A stretch of 17,869 nt of DNA from Saccoglossus kowalevskii (Eukaryota; Hemichordata; Enteropneusta; Harrimaniidae). The stretch covers positions 614,222 through 632,090 of the forward strand of contig NW_003122411.1 of NCBI RefSeq assembly GCF_000003605.2, given 5' to 3'. The position numbers were made by a program, and so were the translations under genes. The notes beneath the pieces are model-generated. The model was not told the DNA's origin, did not search any database, and saw nothing but the letters and a program-made list of their open reading frames with translations. This document shows, piece after piece, positions 11,055-17,869 of this stretch (positions are counted from its first letter, which is position 1; each line of letters starts with the position of its first letter).

Positions 11055-11202
11055 CGTGGTGCCAAATAACAGCAACATCGCAACAAGAACGCTCGCACCG
11101 GGTGGTCGAGTCACACCGAACTTATCGAGCCATTGTTCGCTGCCATTCTTATTCATATCAACACATAACAGGTATGTAATTCCCGCTGTCCTTGGCACCA
11201 CG
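11055..11202. repeat. 11-bp inverted repeat flanking 126 bp
   Basis: CGTGGTGCCAA (11055-11065) recurs as its exact reverse complement at 11192-11202. Each arm carries an NF-I-type half site TTGGCA. One such pair in a window this size is not improbable by chance. No target-site duplication flanks it, so a transposon is not supported. Confidence 0.3.
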
Positions 11203-11229
11203 AGGTCACTTGCCCCGGGGTAACGTCAT

Positions 11230-12960
11230 GGACCCCATTCACTCAAATATAAAGACCGTCGTTCATGAAGGTCGGTGTAACATTTAACAAACTGAAATAC
11301 AAAAAAGAAATAAAAATGTCAGTAGTGGAAAGGTAATATAAAGACAGTATATACTGAATGGTTGTAAACATAATGGGGGAAAACTTGGAGACGCATGTAA
11401 CAGTGTATCGTGTATATTTGTTCACGGGTACTACACATTAACTTAACGACATTTGTTGCGTTTAATACACAGCCGGCCACTGACGATTTTTCATCTCACA
11501 ATGGAAGCCGTGTTGAATATGTTATCCTCTGGTCTCTATGGCAACCAACCAATTAATCAAGTAATTTGCCTGACATGTGTGTTTCAATGTGTATAAACGT
11601 ATACGGACCAGCAACGTGAATAATGTATATATATTCAACATCCACTACATATTACCACACTTCACACAAGAGAAAAAGAGAACATAAAACGTTACATTGA
11701 AATACATTTTATTTGTAAATTCTAAATTAGATTCTTCTTGAGATAAATTTTATGTGCTGGCGTGAAATTCATATTAGATAAACATCAATAAAATTAATAC
11801 ATTCATGCTATGAAGGTTAAAAATAAACCGAAGCGCGCTTGTAAATGCCTCATCGATCTTTCTCATTTTCCTCTCGCAATCATTTGCGTCGTTCGTTCCT
11901 AGAAATTCCGGGGATAGAAAGCAGTATTATTGCCCTGACCCAATTAAAAAGAAGATGTGCGCTTAAACTTGTTGTGCGTTTCACTCAGCAATGGCAATCG
12001 ATATATTGATTTCAACTATGTCTTGCTAAGAATCGAACTTACTGCTTTTGAATGTGAGAAGAAAAAAATAAAGGCGAAAGTACTCTCGCGTCGGTTAATA
12101 CACCTTGAGGGTTTGTATTTATAGGTTGAAGTCGTGACGAGATTTGATCAGCAGAAAAAAAATGAGTGTTGACAATAAGGAGAATTGTGGGTTAAGACTT
12201 CTCTTTTAAATGAAACTGATTTCGAGACGTAATGAACAAATTTGCCGTACTAGAGGTCGCATTTGCATATGTACATATCAATCACGTGGCTTATTAAATT
12301 TGAAAGGGACATATAGTATATATATAATTTTGTGTTTTAAAATGTCGGTCACCTCTCATGGCGCTAAATGGAAAAGCGGTGTCCCACTAATGCTGCATTG
12401 TTTGCTTTGTAAGCCGTAACAATTGAAACACTGAGTAATTCGAGTTGGCAGTCGTGTCGAATGCGATATGCTTTCATACTGCACCACTTAAGGCCTCCCG
12501 GCGTAGGGTCGGTATCACTGCTGGGAAATTGCCACTTTACTGTATTTCACGCACAATCGCTCGATTCGCACGCTAACGTTCAAATGCATTTTGCTCACGC
12601 ACGTATACGTTAACCGACACCCCCTCTCTCCCTCACGGAGATAAGTAATACCCTTTCCCCAATTCTTGCAAGAAAAAAATAACATTAGTATATATAGATG
12701 GAATCAATACGGGACAAGTAGTATTGAATTAATAACTGTTAAGGTTTCCTTGGCGACTGAAGCAGCAGGAAGTGTTCGCCCATCACGTGATTATACATTT
12801 CTGAGACGGTGTCCATGGTGACCATACGATGGAGCGACCGCATGTCACCATTGCTTAGATTCAGTAGTGTCTCCTCAACTTAAAAAAAAAACAAAACACA
12901 CAAGCATTTATGCACACACAACGATAATTGCACTAATGGAGTTCTCCAAAACTATACATT
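11230..12960. other. Gene-free stretch with scattered motif matches
   Basis: No recognisable gene. It holds an octamer ATTTGCAT at 12261-12268 followed by an E-box ATCACGTGG at 12281-12289, a second extended E-box palindrome ATCACGTGAT at 12782-12791, and a CATGGCGCTA word near 12359. Short minus-strand frames at 11243-11425 are hydrophobic by AT content only. Confidence 0.5.
12815..12851. other. 8-bp inverted repeat next to an E-box palindrome
   Basis: ATGGTGAC (12815-12822) and GTCACCAT (12844-12851) are exact inverted arms around 21 bases. They lie 24 bp downstream of the ATCACGTGAT palindrome. The GGTGAC/GTCACC words resemble nuclear-receptor half sites in everted arrangement, with non-canonical spacing. 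Weak. Confidence 0.2.
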
Positions 12961-12972
12961 AATATTATTTAG

Positions 12973-12984
12973 CGGCCATGTTTT
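12973..12984 (+). promoter_or_regulatory. Pho/YY1-like site
   Basis: CGGCCATGTTTT fits CNGCCATNDNND. It is the third CGGCCAT in the window. A pyrimidine tract ending in CAG follows (12981-13000), but the sequence behind it opens only a few codons. Confidence 0.25.
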
Positions 12985-13164
12985 CTTTTCTACTCAGTAA
13001 TAATGGCTTGGTTGAGCTGGTGTATGTTAACGTTTTAGTCGCTATGAGATGGCGTGTGCATTTAATCGTTGTAAATTTTAGGTAAAGAAACACTAGCTGA
13101 TATATTTATTCTGAATACTTTGTTTACTGAGTTTTCTCAACACTTTTGCTGAACAAGCGATCGA

Positions 13165-13187
13165 ATATTAAATATATTATTTAATAT
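13165..13187. repeat. AT-rich inverted repeat
   Basis: ATATTAAATA (13165-13174) and TATTTAATAT (13178-13187) are exact 10-bp arms around TAT, inside an AT-only run to about 13212. A related 16-bp palindrome ATAATATTAATATTAT lies at 13363-13378. The word ATTAATATTATTTA recurs at about 12959 and 13369. The low-melting DNA may be structural. No function shown. Confidence 0.5.
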
Positions 13188-13530
13188 AATTTAAGTTAAA
13201 TATAATATTATACCACACCATTTACAGTAAAATACTTTTTGATTTGTAGGCGGTATTTTCTTCAAAAATATAAACGGTCTGTTTCTCCTTTATTTTTGTC
13301 TACATTGTTAAAAGACTACCTTGGCATCAATTCAATATTATATCGAGTTTAATGAAACAACTATAATATTAATATTATTTAACACCACAATTAAAACGCT
13401 TGGTCGCGTAGGCACCCACGTATATTATACTATATATTTTGAAGAAAAAAAACTGTTCCTGCAAGGGATGGCATGTTTTGAAATAGTAGGCTGATTTACT
13501 TCGAGTGAGTGGCCGGATGTATCAAGCTTT

Positions 13531-13866
13531 CTAATATTCAATACCAGTGTAATTGAATTTGAGGGTAATTGTCTCAAGGGTTGCATGTGTAAAATAGGCT
13601 TGCTTTTCATTCATGTTCTTACATCGACGTATATTGGCCGTTGAACGAGGCTTACAAATACGAGATGGCTGTGTATAGCGTACTAACGCGATTTCTAAAA
13701 TGACGACACTGAACAGGAAATTGGCAAAATCGTGCATTGACAAAATCGGCACTGGTATGTCGTGGGAGAAATAAAACACAGATGTGTTGTAAAATAAGAC
13801 TAAATTAAACAACAAGATCGCAGCAAGAAGATCGCAGACAATGTACGGAGCAATAAACCTGGGCAT
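13531..13866 (-). other. Open frame with a weak rhodopsin-type receptor (helix 2-3) resemblance
   Basis: A 111-codon frame with a real ATG at 13866. Residues about 5-26 and 47-62 are hydrophobic, as in two membrane helices. The first contains VCDLL (Asp12, compare Asp2.50 of class A receptors). The second ends in IALVRY (59-64, compare the D/ERY motif), followed by ICKP (70-73) and a basic stretch. The Asp12-Arg63 distance is 51 residues, against about 52 in known receptors. Against it: no Cys at the usual 3.25 position, Val instead of Asp/Glu before Arg, four extra residues between RY and ICKP, and no helix 4 or helix 1 in adjoining sequence. An acceptor-like CAG at 13861-13859 and a donor GTAAGA at 13622-13617 would bound a 236-base exon (13623-13858). 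It could be an exon, a decayed receptor copy, or a hydrophobic chance frame. Confidence 0.2.
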
Positions 13867-14136
13867 GGAACTTATTTATGCGGTGATAAATTGAAGAACT
13901 TAACGCCGTTGTTAAAAAGAAAGATGGATGGCTATGTCTCAGTTGATCCGCTTAAAGCGCAATATTTTCGTATTTACAACGCATAAAACACAAGATGAAT
14001 CCCCAGGGGACAATACATGTGTATTGCCAGTTTTAGCTCGACTGTACATTAGTACGATGAGCTCGTCCCTTTTATCGTGAGAAGATATACACCCCCATCA
14101 TTATACGTCTTCTTCGTAACTATTTTTAGTCGACAG
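13867..14136. other. No gene seen
   Basis: Ordinary AT-rich sequence between the receptor-like frame and the T tract. No helix-1-like coding sequence was found here on the minus strand, which weakens the receptor reading. Confidence 0.5.
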
Positions 14137-14151
14137 TTTTTTTTTTTTTTT
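14137..14151. repeat. T15 homopolymer
   Basis: Fifteen consecutive T. On the minus strand it writes the poly-Lys in a 73-codon TTG-start frame (14101-14322), whose apparent charge pattern is therefore not evidence of a gene. Confidence 0.95.
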
Positions 14152-14200
14152 ATGTTTGTCGTCTCTCTGATGTTTAGCGTCCCGTGCGAACGGCGAGTAT

Positions 14201-14380
14201 GGCGCGGGAAACTGGAAACTGGGATCTTGACTAGTAAGTGGCATAATACTTAAATTATGCATGCTTTTAGCTTCATTTTGAACAAAAAAATAATACGCGA
14301 GTAAAAGAGGAACGTAGAACAAAGCTTGACAACTTGATTGACCAATCAGAATGCCAAAACCATTACTTCACTGCGCATGT
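14201..14380. promoter_or_regulatory. E2F, CCAAT and NRF1-half cluster; candidate promoter
   Basis: GGCGCGGGAAA (14201-14211) is a full E2F consensus (TTTCCCGCGCC on the minus strand). ACCAATCAG (14341-14349) is a strong NF-Y CCAAT box. CTGCGCATG (14371-14379) is an NRF1 half. These three are typical of animal housekeeping or cell-cycle promoters and lie within 180 bp. No clear first exon is visible on either side. Confidence 0.3.
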
Positions 14381-14405
14381 CCCCACAGGTTGGTTTCTCG
14401 TCATT

Positions 14406-14432
14406 TAGTACTAGAGTAAATAGTACTAGAGT
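14406..14432 (+). repeat. Two-copy 15-bp direct repeat
   Basis: TAGTACTAGAGT occurs at 14406-14417 and 14421-14432, a 15-bp period with one difference in the spacer. It lies 27 bp beyond the NRF1-half site of the promoter-like cluster. Probably a small replication-slippage duplication. Confidence 0.7.
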
Positions 14433-14685
14433 GAAATAAACGTTTCCCTTCATTTATTCTCAATGAATTGTCATATTCAAACAGAGCCAGAAAAGACGTG
14501 AACACTTTCACAGCTGTTTGCTTGACGTTGATCAAAATCAAAACAATATTTTAGATTTTTTTCTGTAATCTGGTAAACGTTAAATCGTAATTAAGATGCG
14601 TTTTTCACCAAGTCGCGTCATCCAAGGTAAAACGAAAGTGCTTACAGTTACAGTTACACCGTTGGCGACACACGTATCAATTCTG

Positions 14686-14700
14686 CCGCTGGTGGCGCTA
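14686..14700 (+). promoter_or_regulatory. CTCF-like site
   Basis: CCGCTGGTGGCGCTA closely follows the CTCF core CCASYAGRKGGCRS and carries the full GGCGCTA tail. It is the first of a cluster extending to 15925. Motif match only. Confidence 0.4.
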
Positions 14701-15555
14701 AAGTCCGAAAATTGAAATGTGCGTTGCAAACACGCACAAATCCAACAGGTCGTTGTAAGTTTCCTGGCTACTCGGTGACTTAAAAATTGTATTAGAGATG
14801 GAGGCCAAATAAAATACTTTTATTAGTTGCTGTGAAATTAGATTATTTTTTGATTCATGATTTAAGAGCGTAATTGTTTGATACAAATACAACACGACAT
14901 ATCGCAGCAAACATTTACAAGAGACAGCACTGGGCCCTGGTAACTGAATTTAAGTCAGCAAAAAAATCTTTATCAGCCATAATTAGTACTTCGTAATCCT
15001 TTGAAATGTTTGTTAAATACAATAAGAAACAATTTAAGTCTACTCATGAATGATTTAAATAAAAAGTTTGGGCCACCTGCAGATATTTTGAGAACTTTCT
15101 TTACCTTAGGTTAATGAGAAGATATTACGCCATTCATATCGCGACTGAATGGATAATTGTTGTCATTGCGTATTATTTATAGTATGTATAAAATCGGGGT
15201 TTTAAAAAGTGATATAAACTATTGTTTTAACACTGTTTATGGAAAAAATGGCAATATTTAAATAATATTCAGGCAATTGTCTCGAATATGGTGATGAGAC
15301 CCACAAAAGAATGTTGTTTCATGTTACCATGGAAGCACAGATTATACATAATATAAATGACAACATTGTCATAAGAATTACAACTTTCTCAAAAATCATG
15401 AATAGATTCTATATTTAAAATTCAACATTCGACAAATATATTTAACTGACAAAAACGGCCCGATTGTTCATATGACGTCCACTCAAATCGACGTAATTCA
15501 TCATTGATTCGTTGCGTGTGCTTTTTTTGGAATGTTCAATCCAGTTCGATAACGT
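14701..15555. other. No gene seen
   Basis: AT-rich filler between CTCF-like sites. It includes the 16-base inverted word ATGACAACATTGTCAT (15357-15372), which resembles paired SOX half sites. The minus-strand frames at 14698-14910 and 15442-15633 have no recognisable features. Confidence 0.5.
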
Positions 15556-15617
15556 AGTGTGAAGTGCGCCCTCTGTTGTCAACACATTTGTCACCACCAG
15601 AGGGCGTAACTGACACT
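15556..15617. repeat. 62-bp foldback carrying two divergent CTCF-like cores
   Basis: The arms 15556-15574 and 15599-15617 are inverted, with 15 of 19 positions matching, and partial pairing continues inward. The left arm holds GCGCCCTCTGTTG (15566-15578; CAACAGAGGGCGC on the minus strand). The right arm holds CCACCAGAGGGCG (15594-15606, plus strand), a 13-base match to the CTCF core. The cores face outward, minus then plus. Alternative readings are a short foldback (MITE-like) element or a stem-loop RNA. No clear target-site duplication was found. Confidence 0.45.
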
Positions 15618-15912
15618 GGTTGTGCATATTCACAACATCTCCCTTTTAATTTCACATGATTCGATAGGTTGGAGAGACCAGGTCCGTGCCTGTGAAAAAA
15701 TGTGATGTATTGAATTGTGGTACATTTGTAACAAACACCAATTTTGAGATTTATATTTATTACATCATAAAAACTTTTGATAAATTATGATGTTTAATAA
15801 TCAAGTTCATTTCATTTAATTATAATAATACCACTTAATTTATGAAACCACGCTGTGTTCGCATTGGACTCGTGGCGGAATTAGGGCGGTTTGAAATATA
15901 CGGCAGTATTGT

Positions 15913-15925
15913 GAGGGCGCCCTCT
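15913..15925. promoter_or_regulatory. GAGGGCGCCCTC palindrome, CTCF-core-like
   Basis: GAGGGCGCCCTC (15913-15924) is a perfect 12-bp palindrome made of two overlapping AGGGCGC words. It shares GCGCCCTCT with the left arm of the 15556 foldback. It may be a repeat-family remnant or a CTCF-type site. Two exact copies of ATATACAGTA follow at 15943-15962. Confidence 0.35.
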
Positions 15926-15962
15926 TGAGTAGGCAACGTATTATATACAGTAATATACAGTA

Positions 15963-16680
15963 AATATTAATGGATTTGATCATGTATACAAAATACAAAG
16001 CGCTAAAGTGGTTGTATTATATTTTAAGTGTATATGCGTATACTATATACAACAGTTATTAAAATTACGCTTATTATTTTATTTTTCTTATTGTTTTCTT
16101 AACTAGCGACATGACACGACCCATCACATTGCATTAAATTAACATTGAAAAAAACAGTCTGCTGTTAATTCGTATTTCTATTGAAACACTACAGTAGTAA
16201 CAATCAATTTAAAAAAAAAAAAAAATCATCCGACCGTGCTGATTTTAGAGAAATGGTGTGCGCCCGCTACCAGAGACTTTGGGAAGTAGAAATCTGCAAA
16301 TTCCTCGTTCCAATATCAGCGTCGGAGATATCACTGTTTAACAACACTCACTGCACTGAGAGAATAACTAATAAAACGAACAGTTATGCCCATCATTATC
16401 ATCTGGGGTTGTGATCCACAAACAGTCGCCCTCCTCAATTTATTGCGTTTACTTTAGGTTATCGGAGAAAGGACAATTATATTGTATTTTTTTTCACGGA
16501 ACAAAAAAGTAACTCCCTAGAAACCGAGTGTTTTCTTTTAACCGGACACTCCGTTAAAAATGATGGCAAACATGATCATATCGTCTTTCATCGTTAAAAC
16601 TATTTTATTACCGATCATCCGACAATTAATTACTGGCTGTGTTTGAATAGCCTTCTTTTTCATCGTCCTTAATTGATCCA
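15963..16680. other. Gene-free stretch with A15 tract
   Basis: No recognisable gene. It holds an A15 run at 16211-16225, which writes poly-Lys in a short plus-strand frame (16181-16414), and a small stem GTATA/TATAC near 16030. The A tract shows no upstream retrotransposon body or target duplication. Confidence 0.5.
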
Positions 16681-17100
16681 TTTAGCGCGTGTACGGCCGT
16701 GTCCCGCCAAACCGTATACTCCCTCCGCAGCCGACTAGATTTCACCGGGGATGCCAGAAAACCCCGGGAGCTGTAATCGTACATGCATGTTACTTTTGTA
16801 GCGTGTTTGATTTCGGGTGTCACGTTGCAGCGTATAATGGCCATTTCGTCGGCAATAATGGATACAGGGTTCATTTCCCATTCGTGCCTGCCACTTCACT
16901 CAGTGTAAACTTGCATTATTGAGTCGGCAAACAACCATCTTGTCTTCCCACCAGCGGTGCACTCTATCATCTTGTCTCTAAGTATTCCTATATTAGCCGT
17001 GTGCTGATTTACATACCATGCCGAGGTACTCGCGAACGCCTCGATGGGAAGTCTACATCTCTCCGACCTCATATTTCCTTCTCTCTGCAAATCAACGTCA
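16681..17100. other. Second GC-rich block with overlapping open frames; possible exon
   Basis: About 49% G+C by hand count. On the minus strand an 82-codon frame (16626-16874) has a real ATG with G at -3, two Cys, and an acidic C-terminal end. Another (16896-17156) opens from TTG, and its first ATG would give 58 residues. In that second frame an acceptor-like TTGCAG at 17090-17085 and a donor GTATGT at 17016-17011 would bound a 68-base exon. The plus strand is open at 16689-16922 (GTG start), and a separate ATG frame near 17020 crosses a donor AAG/GTAAAA near 17102. No family is recognised in any of them. Mutual overlap argues that at most one is real. Confidence 0.2.
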
Positions 17101-17166
17101 AGGTAAAAATCAAGATTTGTTTTCTCTGCTGTTGATGTTATGATGTCATTAAACAATATGTTATTC

Positions 17167-17191
17167 TAATACTAATAATGAATTAGTATTA
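17167..17191. repeat. 10-bp inverted repeat
   Basis: TAATACTAAT (17167-17176) and ATTAGTATTA (17182-17191) are exact inverted arms around AATGA. AT-rich, and could be chance or a structured RNA stem. No T-run terminator context is visible. The following 17192-17460 holds nothing recognisable. Confidence 0.45.
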
Positions 17192-17497
17192 TTCTATAAT
17201 AAAATAGACATATGATAAACAATATAACAATATGGTATGTTAAAAGATAAAACCAGAACGTAAAAAGATGCTTATCTAATCACCAGACACCAAATAATTT
17301 AACAAAATGATGGATTTTCTCACATTATTCAAGTATCGTCGCCTGGAATACGTATAGTATTTCTGATTAGAACTTCGTTTGTTTATTTGTCTGTTAATGA
17401 GTTGAAAGTCTGTTGTTTTTTAACTTTTGTTTCATTTGTGTCACCTTTGTGTTAGCGACGATGTCCTATTTCCATCGGCCTGTCAAGAATACGTATA

Positions 17498-17538
17498 CAT
17501 AATTAATTATGACGTACGTTTAACTGGATATGACGTCA
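17498..17538. promoter_or_regulatory. Homeodomain dimer palindrome plus two CRE-like sites
   Basis: CATAATTAATTATG (17498-17511) is a perfect 14-bp palindrome with the P2 homeodomain core TAATTAATTA. It overlaps TGACGTAC (17510-17517), a CRE half, and is followed by the full palindromic CRE TGACGTCA (17531-17538), the CREB/ATF site. Three strong palindromic matches in 41 bp suggest a small enhancer or promoter module. The rest, to the window end, shows no gene. Confidence 0.35.
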
Positions 17539-17869
17539 GATTGCAGTCAACCGTATCGTTCTTATCATATTATATATTAGTCATCTTACCCTGGCACCTT
17601 TCGTGATTTACCTTTTTTTTATTATTTAGTCAGTGAACTCAACCGTTGGACTTTATCCGAGTCTGTGACTAAACGGTGACGATTATTGAGGTGTCGCGAC
17701 GTTATGCGTGATGGTGATGCTGGCGTGCGTTTGCGGGTTTACTACTAAGAGACATCAGTATCACCGATACAAGTAAATATACGTAATTTAACCCCAAGCC
17801 AAAACTTCGATTCCCAAATTAACTACGATTCATTGTCTACGATAGCATCATGATAACATAATGACACGA

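Larger units (their letters stand above)
10544..11220. promoter_or_regulatory. GC-rich, CpG-dense block; candidate promoter and first exon
   Basis: A hand count gives about 48% G+C over 10561-11220 and 39 CpG, observed/expected near 1.0, against about 37% G+C for the window. It contains a Pho/YY1-like site (10544-10555, CGGCCATTTTGG), three CACGTG boxes (10564, 10967, 11015), a small hairpin at 10618-10635 and an NRF1-type site (10886-10896). On the plus strand an ATG at 10978 in strong context (A at -3, G at +4) is stopped after 17 codons. The same frame is then open to about 11223 across a consensus donor CAG/GTATGT at 11171. The minus strand is open too (10992-11227), its GTG-start portion being 69 codons. 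Open frames on both strands largely reflect the low stop density of GC-rich DNA. Promoter-like by composition and motifs, but unproven. Confidence 0.3.

Noticed and set aside
12025-12045. Second T-loop-like GTTCGATTC on the minus strand
   Set aside because: Four T-stem pairs form, but the acceptor arm has no complementary 5' strand and no A box is present.
14101-14322. Lys-rich 73-codon minus-strand frame
   Set aside because: The poly-Lys comes from the T15 tract and the start is TTG. No other support.
1-17869. Prokaryotic defence system, CRISPR array, insertion sequence or phage
   Set aside because: There are no long coding frames, ribosome-binding sites, spaced identical repeats, transposase motifs or operon-like packing. 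The composition and repeats point to an animal genome.
1-17869. Homeobox exon or a deeply conserved microRNA (let-7, miR-10, miR-100, miR-124, miR-1, miR-71, miR-92)
   Set aside because: Homeodomain sites prompted the search, but no WFQNRR-coding stretch and no full mature microRNA sequence was found. The AATTGCACTAATG near 12925 shares only the miR-92 seed.

Overview
This window looks like non-coding, probably intergenic or intronic, DNA from an animal genome, most likely an invertebrate. The evidence is as follows. Base composition is about 37% G+C. No open frame resembles a complete bacterial or phage gene, and the longest is about 145 codons from its first non-ATG start. There are poly-A/T tracts, a (CA)n microsatellite, a young tandem duplication and many short palindromes of the kind animal transcription factors bind. 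CpG is only mildly depleted: a hand count of the first 600 bases gives observed/expected near 0.75. I cannot name the species. No tRNA, rRNA, known microRNA, homeobox, CRISPR array or prokaryotic operon was recognised.

Layout. 1-2.4 kb: AT-rich DNA with two TAATTAATTA-type homeodomain sites and, on the minus strand, the longest open frame of the window (1664-2101), with an NRF1-type palindrome upstream of it. 2.4-4.3 kb: a GC-rich hairpin, a CA microsatellite, and a CTCF-like core and a Pho/YY1-like site about 60 bp apart. 4.3-9.6 kb: mostly featureless, with a few hairpins and scattered CACGTG boxes. 9.6-9.76 kb: a perfect 71-bp tandem duplication. 10.54-11.22 kb: a block at about 48% G+C with Pho/YY1-, NRF1- and E-box-type sites and open frames on both strands, the best promoter/first-exon candidate. 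12.2-13.4 kb: an octamer, an extended E-box palindrome and AT-rich inverted repeats. 13.53-13.87 kb: a minus-strand frame with two hydrophobic segments whose spacing and key residues resemble helices 2-3 of a rhodopsin-type receptor (weak). 14.1-14.45 kb: E2F, CCAAT and NRF1-half sites close together. 14.68-15.93 kb: a cluster of CTCF-like cores, including a 62-bp foldback with two divergent cores. 16.68-17.1 kb: a second block near 49% G+C with overlapping open frames. 17.5 kb: a homeodomain dimer palindrome next to two CRE-like sites.

No set of genes can be shown to work together. The recurring signal is regulatory: TCACGTG boxes across the window, three CGGCCAT sites, and the CTCF-like cluster near the right end. 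This would fit a long cis-regulatory stretch, but all binding-site calls are motif matches only. The candidate receptor exon and the two GC-rich blocks are the places where a missed exon is most likely.
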